Positions 1 to 11,900 of a DNA stretch of 64,000 nucleotides are shown in pieces. The position numbers were made by a program, and so were the translations under genes. The stretch comes from Oscarella lobularis. Taxonomy: Eukaryota > Porifera > Homoscleromorpha > Homosclerophorida > Oscarellidae. The stretch spans positions 2,170,001-2,234,000 of the forward strand of contig NC_089176.1 of assembly GCF_947507565.1 (NCBI RefSeq), written 5' to 3'. The notes under the pieces are model-generated. The model was given only the letters and a program-made list of their open reading frames with translations. It was not told the origin of the DNA and searched no databases. The first letter of the stretch is position 1. Each line of letters starts with the position of its first letter.

Positions 1-3000
1 TCGTCCAGATTTGCAGCGAGAGTTTCGTTGACAGTTTCAACAAACGACGAAGCAAAATCGTCAAAGCGAGTCAGTACCTCGTCTTCAACAAAGCTCGTCA
101 CTAGCCCAACTCCTCTTTCTAACAGGTCTTGACTCATTTCAAATACGTCTACTGTATTGAGCAAAGAAGTATTGAACGGTAGAGCGCCGAATATCTCTTG
201 AGATGCGTTTCGTAGAAAGCCTACAATTCTCGCAGATAGGTCAGTCATCGCGTCATAGCATACATTCCTGGCAACGTCGACGTAACTTTCTACTGTGGCC
301 AGCGTTGTATTAACCACACCGCAAACCTCATTTTCTACAGACTTGATGGCATTCGTTATATATTCCAATCCGGCATCGACTAAGCCTGAACTCAACATCG
401 ACTTCAAACCGAGCTGCTGAATGACGTTCGTTATTTGAGTGACGACAGAATAACCGCTCAGCTGACTCTGAAGATCCTGTACTACGCCTCTAGAAATATT
501 CAATGCAGATTGCATGCTTGTAACGATCACTTGGAACTGGTTCACCAGCTGCTTAGCAAGAGCTTCGCCGGCCGAAAAACCGTTACGAAAACCGTCAACT
601 ATCCTCATTCCGGCGTCGTGAAAAGTGGTAAGATTTTTTGACATGACAAGAATTTCGTAAATTGTGGAGAGTCCAGCCGATTCTATCACGCCAGAAAGTT
701 TTTCAGAAAAACCGGTGAGACTAGAGAGGATAGCAAAACCATCCAAGCTAACAGATACATTGAAGTTGAGCAATTGATCAGCCGCCTGACAGACAGTTGA
801 ACCAAACACCGTAGCTGGATCGTCCGGAAAAGAGTCGACGACTTCGGTGATAGAGTTAACGACGCCCGTTACATTGGAAACATAATTGTCCATCCGATCG
901 ATGGGATCGGTGATGTACGCGACGACCGAGTCGCACAGCGCCGTTAGATTTTGGAGTTTCTGCGTCACAAACGAATTCACGATCTCTTCGAGTCTTCCTA
1001 TGATTTGGTCAGCCAAATCAAGATCACGAAGCTTCAATACGTAGCCCTCTACTGTGTCGATAAACGACTCGGCCACGTAGCTAGCATTAATAGCCATGTC
1101 AAGCATTTCGACGCCCTGATTGATACCGTCAATTATTGGCGAAATAGGAGCAATGAGGCGGCTGATATCCGTGAACGTTTCCTCGAGAAAGTCGAGCACG
1201 TAGAGCACTACTTCGACCAAGGGTGCAATAGCATTTCGAACTTCTCCGACAAGTTTAACAGCCGTGTCCAAGACTACGTTTAGCAAGTTCGAGAGTATGT
1301 CATTCTTGAAGGCGACTCCAGCGGTAAAAATCACCTGTGCGTCAACCAGCTCGACGTCGAGAAAGAACATGTGAAGTCTGGCTTCGGCTTCATTGTGACA
1401 GTCGACGTCGAACTGTCCGTCGAATATAGATAGATATATTCGTACTAGATTTCGAAACTCAGCCCTTAGACTTGCTTTCATCTCCGATACTCCGAAGTCT
1501 ACGGAGTACGTTTTGTCGATTCCGAAATCCTTATCGACAAGAGGCTGCAATGGATCGATGTAATCCAGCGACCTCTTCACCAACCTCTCCTTGATGTCTC
1601 GTACCGAACGCAGTCTTTCTCCTCTCTCAAAAGCGTCGAGAGAAACGGGATCCTCGCGTGCGGAGAAAAACTTTCGAAGAATCGACTCGGAGTGAAGACC
1701 CTGATTGATAGATCGGTGATATAAAGCGACGAGACTTTCAACGGCCTCCGACGACAACTCTTCAGCGCGTTCAGACATCGCCTTGACAGCGGAACGATGT
1801 TCTTCGACCGTACAGCTAGAATTCCTTACGCTCTCGACGTAAATCGGTTCGACATCGCTCCAGTTGAAGTGACGCAACCCGAATAGAGCGGCCGACCGCA
1901 CGCTGCCCGAAGGGTGCTGAGAAAGATCGACTAAAGTCGCGAGGCTTCCGTTATGGGCCGCGCTTCCTATAGCTCTCGCGTACGTCGCCACGTGGGCATC
2001 GGATTCGTACACCGCGGGGCACGAACGCAGTCGCGATTCTAAGTGCTCCACTATCGTATTCATCATCTGATGCTGCTTTCGTTTGCGACTGATTCTCGCG
2101 ATGCGACCCAGGGACAATACTGCGGCGTGTCGCTCTCTGACCCCGACGTCGTCTTGCTCCCACGACAATTTCAGCAGAAAGTCAACAAGACGTGGATGCG
2201 GATCAATGACGTCAAACGTCGTCGATATGACGCGGAGACGATGCGACGTCTTCAGAGATGCGTTCGACATCATCTCAATAAGGCAATCCTGCCCGTAGTG
2301 CGATTCGATGAGAACTTGAACTAGGAATCGCCAACGGTAGGAACGAGGATTTTCATGGCGACATACGAAGTCGACAACGAGTCGGCTATTCGAATCGTTC
2401 TGACGTACGACGCTCTTGAGCTTCAGAACGCACTGCGACTGCTCCAACGTCGAGACGCTTTCGTCCGCTATGCAATCGACTAAATGGTCGAGATCAAAAG
2501 GCTTTTCTTCCTTGCCGAACTCGGCTAAAGGAATCGATTTTCCTTTAGGCAACTTGGCTGACACGGCTAGGCTGTCTCTAACGAGTGACGTCACATCCGT
2601 TTCACTTACGGAACGACGTCTACGTCTCTCGTCGTCACAGATTTGTCTGAAAGTCATTTTGGAAAACGCTCGCGTCTTCATACGATCTTCGGCGTCGCCG
2701 AAAAAAATATCCGGACGCTTTCGATCGCGAGTATGTGGTAAATGACCGGAAATGTGCCTATCAGATGATTGTAGAAAACTTCCATTGAAGAGTCGAACGA
2801 AATGATGTCGCTCCTCTTCTCGACTTCCCGGCTTGCCGCTCTCCTGCGACAGCCAATCGTAGTCTTCGTGATTGTGAATCTTGTAAACGTAGTATTCGTT
2901 GAAGCCTTTTCCGGGTTTCACGGTGAAGCGGGCTCGATGAGTGCCGCTGCTGTCAACGTCATTAGATTCGTACTCTTCAAGATGACTCATAGTCAAATTG

Positions 3001-3968
3001 ATGTTGAACGAAGAAACAATTCCTAAAAGAACAATAGTTCGGTGAATTTGGCCCCCGGGAGTTCTGCTCACCTTTCTTCATCGCCAAGGCTTCTGCGTCC
3101 GTGCCTTTAGGGTAGTATACACTTTGTATCACACCACTGCTGTCGTGGACGAAGTAAAAGGGATCGGAGAGTTTCTCTGCTAGATCTTTGTCCGGCTGGG
3201 AACGTTTTATCACGAAGAGAGGATCGCTAACCAAGCCACGAGGATTCTTGACTTTCATTTCCAGCAACCAAGACGAATTTTGATATCTTCCCAGAGAATA
3301 AATTTTGACCTGGAAAAAGGCAAAGACAGTATTACATAATTTGTCTTGCTAATACAGGGTGCATGCATGCCAGTGATAGTATGACGTCACGTAGGTGTGA
3401 CGTTGCCTTCGACGCTTAACGCGAGCTAAAACTCAACGGCTTCTTCGTTTGCAACCATCCTATCGAGCATCGTTGTGCCCGTGGAGTTCTGTTTGAGTGC
3501 CTACATTGAACGGAGCCGCCGATACGACGTCACGAAGCCCCAACGAGTTGGAGCGCATGCTCCGTTCGGTCAGCCGCAGCGAATCTGATCGCATCAGAAT
3601 CAGTACGCTGCTCTATGCATCCCAGTGACATGCGACAAAGCAACGCCATATTTCCGTTGAAGAGGGATTCGCTCGTGACGCGCGCGCTATGACGATCGAC
3701 CCCTTCGTAAGTTTACCTCAGCGGCCATCCCAAGTCCTCCGCTGCCCTTCGATTGAAATCCCAATTGCATGACGTAATCGTACAGCAGACAACGATCCGA
3801 TTCAGTCGCGTAGCTTAGTTCCAGAACTGATCCGGTTTGTTCGACATTGAGTCCGCTTCCGTTCTCTCGTCTGATAGCCTTCGGGGGGTGACGCTTGTCG
3901 GAAAAATGAGCGGACGCGCAAACGAGAAGGATAGCCCCGACGTAAAAGCCGTAGCTACCCATTCCCAT
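1..3968 (-). CDS. Large lipid transfer protein (vitellogenin/apolipoprotein-like), C-terminus beyond window
   Basis: Three exons read leftwards: 3968-3717, 3309-3072 and 3022 to the window edge. The last stays open for over 3 kb. The ATG at 3968 gives MGMGSYGFYVGAILLVCASA, a signal peptide. Residues ~45-200 look like the N-sheet of a Vitellogenin_N (LLT) domain: Tyr-rich start (VLELSYATE), then VKIYSLGRYQNSSWLLEMKV, DPFYFVHDSSGVIQSVYYPK, and after the second intron a GIVSSFNINL segment like the K-x-G-I-x-S-x-x-Q/N signature of LLTPs. A polybasic ERRRRRS site near residue 295 looks like a furin site. The next ~300 residues fit the helical domain (e.g. GSLATLVDLSQHPSGSVRS). Beyond residue ~700 the protein is a long amphipathic, N-glycosylation-rich helical region. 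Known role of the family: secreted carrier or assembler of lipoprotein or yolk lipid. Which LLTP class this is cannot be decided without the C-terminus (vWD, DUF1943). Confidence 0.8.
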
Positions 3969-5060
3969 TGCTGACACGAGCTAAAAATAAGAAAGCCTTG
4001 CATTCAATAGTGGCCTTTGCCTTTGCTGCTGCTAAGAAAAACCGGATTCGTCGACGCGTGCCCCCATCACTCACATCGCGAATTGGAACATGCACCGGCT
4101 AAACAAGACTTTTTCGCTTGTGCTAGGTTGTAAAGTAGATAGATAATATTTTATGATAGGGCCCCGGGCAGCTAGCTTGCAAGGTGCTTCAGAGAAAGCG
4201 AGCGTCATTGAAAAACTGTCCTCGCGCCCGACCCGTTAATTGCATAAGAAGCGTAGTTCGTTAGAGCGAAAAGTCTACCGGATTCGTTTTGTCTTCCTCA
4301 AAAAAACTAGTTGCCAATTGAGCAAGCTGCCCGCCACTGTCTCGGCTGCGCTAACAATGCGTGTGAACGAATATCTGTAGATCACGTAGCTTAGTGTCAG
4401 TGCTGAATAGAACGGCGTGCTGATTTGCACGCCTGAAGGCACGCGTCCGAAATTTAATTTGAAAACACAAAGCGGTCTAGTTCAGTTCGCCTTAGGTAGT
4501 GAACACGTTACCCGGTAATGCATTGTGCAATATGGGGCTCTATTCCGATAGCAAACGGACCAGACAAGCTTTTGTCAGTGTTGATTGAACGCGGGGCTTT
4601 TGTCCTATAGAAGCCGGAAGTTCGTTTGCAGAGGTGCTCAACTATCTTGGCAACGGGAGGAGTACCCTGCACCTGTTACGCTGTGTCAGACAATAGAAAG
4701 TTGGAAGGTGAAGAGGCTTTTAACAAAGAGCTACTACGAAAGCAACAATAACGCGGTCTACCGGAATATTCTGAGAGGTACTAATCGGGTTCAAATCTCG
4801 TGCATGCAGCAGTTTTTAGTTCGACTCGGATCGGTCTGGGCTACCAGCACTGCGTGATTCGATCGTTAGATCCTAGCTGGCGGGTGACGTGGTATTTACT
4901 CCCCGTGCAGTTCAGGTTTACCTTTATAGTACTGTCGTCCGAAAGAGTTTTGGCGAGCACTGCGGTTCGGTTAAGGTCTTTCGCCTGCAATCTAGCGAGC
5001 GTGTAGAAGTATTTCCGGTCACGCTATTGTACGGGGAAGGGTGCGAAAGTGCCGCCACAT

Positions 5061-5270
5061 TCGCATAATTGTTCTCTTCATTTCTTGAGTGAGAAGACCA
5101 CGTTCGAAAGCGATACGTTTTTGTCCTAGAGTGGTGATTGCTTGTGAAATCATTGCTGCAGGTAGTCGCGTAATTGTTCTCGTCATTTCTTGAGTGAGAA
5201 GACCGCGTACGAAAGCGATACGTTTTTGTCCTAGAGTGGTGATTGCTTGTGAAAATCCGAGCATTGCTGC
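5061..5270. repeat. Two-copy tandem repeat, ~105-bp unit
   Basis: Unit 1 (5061-5165) and unit 2 (5166-~5270) both run from TCGC[AG]TAATTGTTCT to CATTGCTGCAG with few differences. The homologous stretch of the second segmental copy (15796-15970) has only one unit, interrupted by an ~80-bp insertion at about 15830-15911. The tandem doubling is therefore private to copy 1 and probably younger than the 10.7-kb duplication. Confidence 0.85.
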
Positions 5271-5272
5271 AG

Positions 5273-5314
5273 CATAGATAGAAAATATTTTCTATTTTCT
5301 ATTTTCTATCTATG
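5273..5314. repeat. AT-rich hairpin
   Basis: Perfect 15-bp inverted arms 5273-5287 and 5300-5314 around a 12-nt loop of TTTTCTA repeats. It sits directly after the 105-bp tandem repeat. The matching position in copy 2 (about 15970-15990) lacks it. Function unknown; may be a foldback insertion. Confidence 0.7.
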
Positions 5315-5980
5315 GCTGCACGTAGATCACTTCCTGATATGTGGAGTGCGTGTCTCTCGATACACTGTATCACGTTCCGCAAGCGTGCCGGGACTACAGT
5401 ATACGCATTGTCATTGTTGTTTTATATCCGGCTTTTGTTCTTACGTCCTTTCAACATCACGCCCCTTTTTAAATGGAGACATTAGTAACTGACGAAGTGC
5501 TTAGCACACTTGGACTTGCGCGCCGCGTGAAAGCCGGCAGGGTACTGTATGAGCGGCTAATATGTTGTTCCCTGCCTTTCGAAGGCCTGTGACGCATATG
5601 CAATTTGCCGTGCATCTTGTCGCGGAAGCATGAAACACGTTTGCCTTTGGGGACGATGCCCAAGGCTGTGTTCTTGCGGTTTTACTATTCCCACTACTCT
5701 AGGACTAAAATGCTTTTTGGATATGCAACCTCTCCCTGGAAGCGATCAATAATAGAATATTTCTGCGCTAATTATAAACGAACGGATGTCTACCACTAAC
5801 GCTGTCGCGCATACTTGTTGAAAACCTTGCTAAAATCAACTGAGTTGCATGCCTTTAGCATGTACATACATAATGTGTTAGTGTCGTGGCTAATGTTGAT
5901 AGCCATCGTTCTCTTAGAAGGCGGGCAATGCGTACGCAGTCTAGATGCCGGCTACCAAATAGCTTTTCTATTTTTTTAGA

Positions 5981-8900
5981 ATGCCTACGAAGTACGAAAT
6001 TTTCTGCACTCTTCTCCTGCTTTGCTCTCGTTTATGCTTTGTGATAGCGGCTAACTGTGCAAGTAAACTATTTGGTTTTAAATTCTCCATCTGGTATTGC
6101 GAATTATTTATAGAGGATTGCCGTATGACCGAATGGACTCCGTGGAGCTATACGTATCAAGTTGGAACGACGATCTGGGATGCGGAAAAGCGCCACTTCA
6201 GACAAAGGCAAATACTAGAGGACAACTACGGAAGTGGGACAGAATGTCCTGCAATGGAGGAGCACGAAACAATTTCCGGATATCCGTGCGACACATTTGC
6301 TGACGGACTATTTATTCCGACTGCCATCTCTGCTTTTGATAAAGCAAGAGTAGCAGCTAAAGGACGAGATTCTTGTTTGGTACGTACTGTACGTCTTACC
6401 TGGCTCCATTGCATCTGGTTCTATAGGAGCACGTCTGCGAAGGCAGAACTCGACATTATATAAACGGACTCACCGGCAACGAGCAGTGCGACAGTGACTC
6501 GGGACTTGATAGAGATGACGTTTGCGTTGATGAGGTTGACACTTGCTCGGGTACCCCATATTCTTGCCTTCCTGGATGCCAGTATCAGGATGGCGTGGGT
6601 TGCATGCGACTGAGTCCTTATTGCATTATCGATTCGGTGTGTCGTCAAAATTTCTATAGGAATCAGGAAAATCAATGCCAAGTACACGTTTTAATTGTAG
6701 TTCGTTTCGAATGCATGTATACGTTTGACGTTCTTTGTATGACAGTGGTGCGACGTTTGCGCCGACGTAAACGCGTGGACCGACATGAACGGACAGATGT
6801 GCAACGATGGAAATCTTTGCACGAAAGACGATCAGTGTCGCGACGGAACTTGCGTCGGCACCGACTTTTCGTGCGCAGCATGCGAAGAATGCGCAGGCGA
6901 CGGATGCATAGTGCAAGACGGATATTGTTATATTGACAACTCGTGCTTCACCGACCAACAAGCCAACCCAAATAATCAGCAGTGCTTAGTAAGATAAAAT
7001 AAAATATACGTTTTCGCATTCTAGCTAATTGCGTTACAGATATGCGACCCTTCTTCGTCGCAGTCCGTCTGGACGTCGAAGGACTCGACGTGTGACGACG
7101 ACGACTTGTGCACGTACGATGACCGATGTCAAACCGACGGACTATGCGAAGGCGTTTTGTTGTCTTGCAACCTCCCGTGCGAGTCGTGCCAGGGCGTGGA
7201 CACTTGTTATATTGAAGGCTGCGTAATAGATGGCATATGCGGTTGCCTGATCGCGGGCACGTGCTACAGGGAAGGAGTCGAAAATCCGGAGAACCAATGC
7301 CAATTCTGTCACACCGGAAGCAGTAGAACGGCTTGGACTAATTACGCTGACGGAAAGGAGTGCAACGACAGCGATCCTTGCACGAGAAACGATAAATGCT
7401 CCTTTCAAACGGCAGAATGCGCTGGGACAGATTTCTCGTCTGAGCCGGCGTGTACCGAACTTAGTCCTTGTGTCAGTGAAACGTACTGCGACGGAAATGA
7501 CTGTAAACCTATTTTCTACGACTCGAGCCAGCAGTGCTACACAAATACGGACTTTTGTGACTATCCAGACTTGTATTGCAGCGGAAATCACGCCGAATGC
7601 CGCTATTGCATAACCGATGAGCTGTGCACGTCGGTTACGCCTGAAAATTCTCCTAGGCCAGTTCCAGGTGTTGATTTGAGAGTAGCAAGCATTTTCGTTT
7701 ACAAGACGGGAACGTCGGATTACCTCGACGTAGTTTACGCCTCCAACGGAAACGGTTATCTAATGTTGACAAGTACCACGGAAATTAAAATAAGATTTCA
7801 GAATTACACTGTGCCTTGTGATGACGTGACGCTTTACTGGCAAATAGTTACGACCACTACGGGAGACGTTGTCTACTCTCAAGTAGACGCAGCGAGCAGT
7901 GATGGAACGTTGGACATCGAAGTGGCATTGACGTTCGAAAACGGCGGCGAATACCGAATTCTTGTAGACGCTAGGAACGTTCGAAATGTCAGTTCGTTCG
8001 ATCAGTCTGAAGACATTTTGGTGGATGTGACTGACCCTCTTATCGGAGAAGTCTACGATGGAGAAAGTGGAGGAGACAGAGACTATCAAGCCAGTACCAC
8101 GTCTATTGCCGCTCACTGGGACGCGAATTCGCTAATAGACGAAGAAAGCGGTCTGAACACGAGTTCGTATCAGATCGCTGTGGGTACCGTTGCCGGTGGC
8201 ACCGAGATCAGCGACTACGTGTACGCCAACGTAATGAACGGGGAAGTCACTGGCTTGGATCTCCAAGACGCTGTAAAGTATTTTGTCACACTAAAGGTGT
8301 ACAATTTAGCCGGACTCGTTTCTACTCGGTCGTCAAATGGCGTCACGGTTGACATCACCCCGCCTGTACTTGGAAAAGTCACAATAGTTAACAACACGAT
8401 CGACACAAGTGAAATAGATTACATAGTCATTCCGACAAGAAGGGTAGTTGCTGTACTCGATGGCTGCGAAGATCCTGAAAGTGGCATATTGGAGATCGGA
8501 TATCGATTCTGCGCTGAGAACGTCAACGACGCCTCGGACACGTCTTGCAACGACGATCGTGTCTACGATTGCCTAGATCCGAACTCGTGCCTACTTGACA
8601 TAGAACTTCTCGTGTACGAAGACAGCGAAATACTTGACGACGACGTCCTGATCTCCGGTTATTCTTACACGTTGGTGCTCATTGTTGTCAACGGCGCAGG
8701 AGCCTCTGGCTCTCTTTTTTCCAACGCCGTTATCGTCGATTATAGTCCACCAACAGCTGGCACGGTGCTTGATGGCGTTTCCGCAAATGCCGAAGTAGAC
8801 TTTCAAGCCGACAACACGTCAATTCGCGCTGTGTGGTTTGGCTCCAGCGATCAGCAGAGTTCTCTTGACTATTGCCAATTGGCTGTGTTTCAGGATTATG

Positions 8901-11900
8901 GCTTTCCGGGCGAGGAAATTGTTTCGCCATTTGTAGACGTATCGTTCGAAGGACAGACCACAGTGACGAACCTCGTGCTTCAAACGGGAACACGATACTA
9001 TCCCGTTCTGAAGTGTTATAACAAGGCAGGTTTATTTACTGCTTCTCCGTCGGATGGGGTTTTGGTTGACGCCTTTCCCCCCACGCCAACAGAAATAAAG
9101 GACATTCGCTACGAAGAAGATTTGCTGAGCAAAGGAACAGATGAAGATTTCCAGGCATCGCTAGATGGAATCAAATCAAAATGGAAAGTATTTTCGGCCG
9201 CCAGCGGTCTGGAATTCTGCAATTGGTCATTGAACAAAGGCGAATCGACACCGATTCCCCCGTATAGCTCGACTTATACTTTAACGACGCAGTTGGCCGA
9301 AGGTGGGTTCTACTTTGCATCGGTGCAATGCACTAGTTTCTCGGGACTTTCAACTACGGCTGAATCCGATGGAATGACGCCTGACAGCACAGAACCGGTT
9401 CCCGGAAACGTCTACGACTTATGTCCCGACTTTTGCGGAGTCGATACGGACATTTCCTACTCTTCTAGTGCCGACATCCTACGCTTTCGCTGGGAAGACT
9501 TCGTTGACGACGAAAGCGGTATCGACTATTATGATTGGAATTACGACGAGGAATGTAGCGGATTTTTTCTTCTGCTTCAATTTCAGAACGTAGGTAACCA
9601 GACCCAGGCTACAGCCAACGTCACTCTCGTCCAGAACACTGTCTACTGCGTCACGGTTCGCGCTGTGAACCGCGCTGGGCTGAAAACGGAGAGCAAAAGC
9701 AACGGCGTCCACATCGATCACACTCCACCGACTGAAGTCGCAGTAAATGACGGCACGAGCTCTACCACAGACATCGACTCTCAAGACAATAGCACGTCCG
9801 TTTCAGTTACGTGGTCATTGATCACAGACATGGAGTCGTATATCAGTGACCTAGAAGTCGGACTTGGCACTGAACCCAATGAAGTTGATACCGTATCCTT
9901 GACGCCCATAGGAAACGAGACAACAACGTTCACCTTTTACGATCTCAATCTCGAAGTAGATCAAGTGTACTTTGCCAAAGTTTGCGCAACAAACGGCGCT
10001 AAATTGACGACGTGCGTTCACTCAGACGGCGTTTTGATTGAAGCTCCGCCTCCGTTTTGGGACAGCGGCGTCGAGATCGGTGTTGTCCCGCCTCCTATTC
10101 GTTATCAGACCGGCGACGGGTTTCTCTCTTCCTATTGGTACAAGTTTCCCACGACGGGACAGCCCATTGAGGAATTTGCTTTTGGGATAGGAACTGCAGA
10201 GTTCGAAACAGATGTCATGAAGTACGTGAGAGTTGGAGCTAATCTTTCTCACGGTGCACCCGTTCATCTTATGAATGGCGGCATGTACTATGCAACCGTG
10301 CAAGTTTCCTACAGCTCTGGAGACGATCAGAAACCTGTTTCTTCGTATGGCGTTATTGTTGACACTACGCCTCCGATTGCGTCTCAAACCGTTTCAATTG
10401 TTATAGTTGGCGGAAATGCCGTTGAGGCTTCCTGGACCGACTTTGAGGAAAGAGAAAGTTTTGTGCGATACTACAAGTGGGCTGTTGGTACAACGTCATG
10501 TGGCGCAGAAGTGCACCGCTTCACCAACATAGGTAGAAAAACGAACGCATTTCGAAAAGTCGATTTTATTTCCGGTCTCAAGTATTATGTCACTGTTGTA
10601 GCGTTGAATAGCGCTGGACTGACATCGACGGCCTGCTCCGAAGGCATTCTCTTTGACGGCAGTCCGCCCGTTACTGGAACTGTGCGAGATGGACCTGACG
10701 TAGGCAAAGACCTCGACTATCAATCGTCTGAGAAGTCGGTGGCTATGAACTGGCGCAAATTCACCGATAGCGAAAGTGGAATAAAGCAATGCTTCGTTGG
10801 AATAGGTACCAGTAGCGACGACGCCGACGAGTTGGACTTCAAAGAGGTTCCGCCTGATATCACCTTCTATGAATTCAGAGACGTTGTTCTGCAACCCGGA
10901 ACAAAATATTTCTTTCTCGTGAAATGCCTTAACGCAGTTGGCCTTACCTCACAGGGTTCGTCTGACGGAGTCATAATCGACGCTTCTCCACCTACGACGG
11001 GCACTGTGACTACGTTACAGTATCAGTCATCTGTCAGCGAAATGCAAGCGCGATGGGAGAATTTCTCTGACTCAGAAAGTCCTATTGATAGGTATTTATG
11101 GGCGATTGGCAGTCAAGATAATGAAGGCGATGTACTAACTTTTCAAAGCGTTTATCTGAATGAAGATGCCACTGCTACTGGGCTGTCTCTAGTCGCTGGA
11201 GTGATCTATTACGTTACTGTAGAGTGTTGGAATAGAGCCGGTCTGTTGACTAAAGCAGTGTCAGACGGACTAATTGTCGATACGTCTCCGCCTAACCACG
11301 GAATCGTTTACGATGGCGGAAATGGCGATATTGACTGGCACGACAGTACAACTGGTATAGAGTCGCATTGGTCAAATTTTGGTGATCCTGAAAGCGGAAT
11401 CGTCAGTTACAAGTGGTATCTTGGAACGTATAAGGGCGGGTGCCAAGCGGCATCCGTTTTCAACATCGAGCCAGAAACGACATATTACAACTGTTATCAG
11501 TGTGTTTTCCTAGTTGGCGAAATTTATTATATTACTGTTGTCGCTATAAATGGTGCGGGACTGAAGGTGAATAGCTCTTCCGACGGTTTCACGGTTGACT
11601 TAACCGCACCTACTTCCGGAATACTGTCTGATCCCAAATGGGCTACAAATGACGTATTTCAATTTATGTGGACCGGAGGCAAGGATTACGAGAGCGGTCC
11701 GCCCGAGTGCGTACTTCACGCAGTGAGCGAGGAAGGCACCTCCACTACGTATCAACTACGAAATACCAGCGGCGGCATCGTCTTCGTCGAAAAGACGTAC
11801 CTACCAGAAGCTGTCGAATTAACCCTGTCTGTGAATTGCACAAATCGTGCTGGCCTTTCAAGCTTGTCTTCGCTGATATCAGTGGATGCCTCCCCACCTG

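Larger units (their letters stand above)
3969..5980. promoter_or_regulatory. Divergent intergenic region, lipid-transfer gene / giant secreted protein copy 1
   Basis: About 2 kb between two divergent starts (ATG at 3968 minus, 5981 plus). It presumably holds both promoters. No protein gene is convincing. Most of it reappears in diverged form at 14836-16554 as part of the segmental duplication, with small indels throughout, so it is mostly unconstrained. Contains a local tandem duplication (5061-5270) and a hairpin (5273-5314), described separately. Confidence 0.5.

Noticed and set aside
4770-4815. tRNA-like B box (GGGTTCAAATCTC), also at 15540-15560
   Set aside because: No A box at the right distance and no foldable acceptor stem; the flanks drift between copies. 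At most a tRNA-derived relic.
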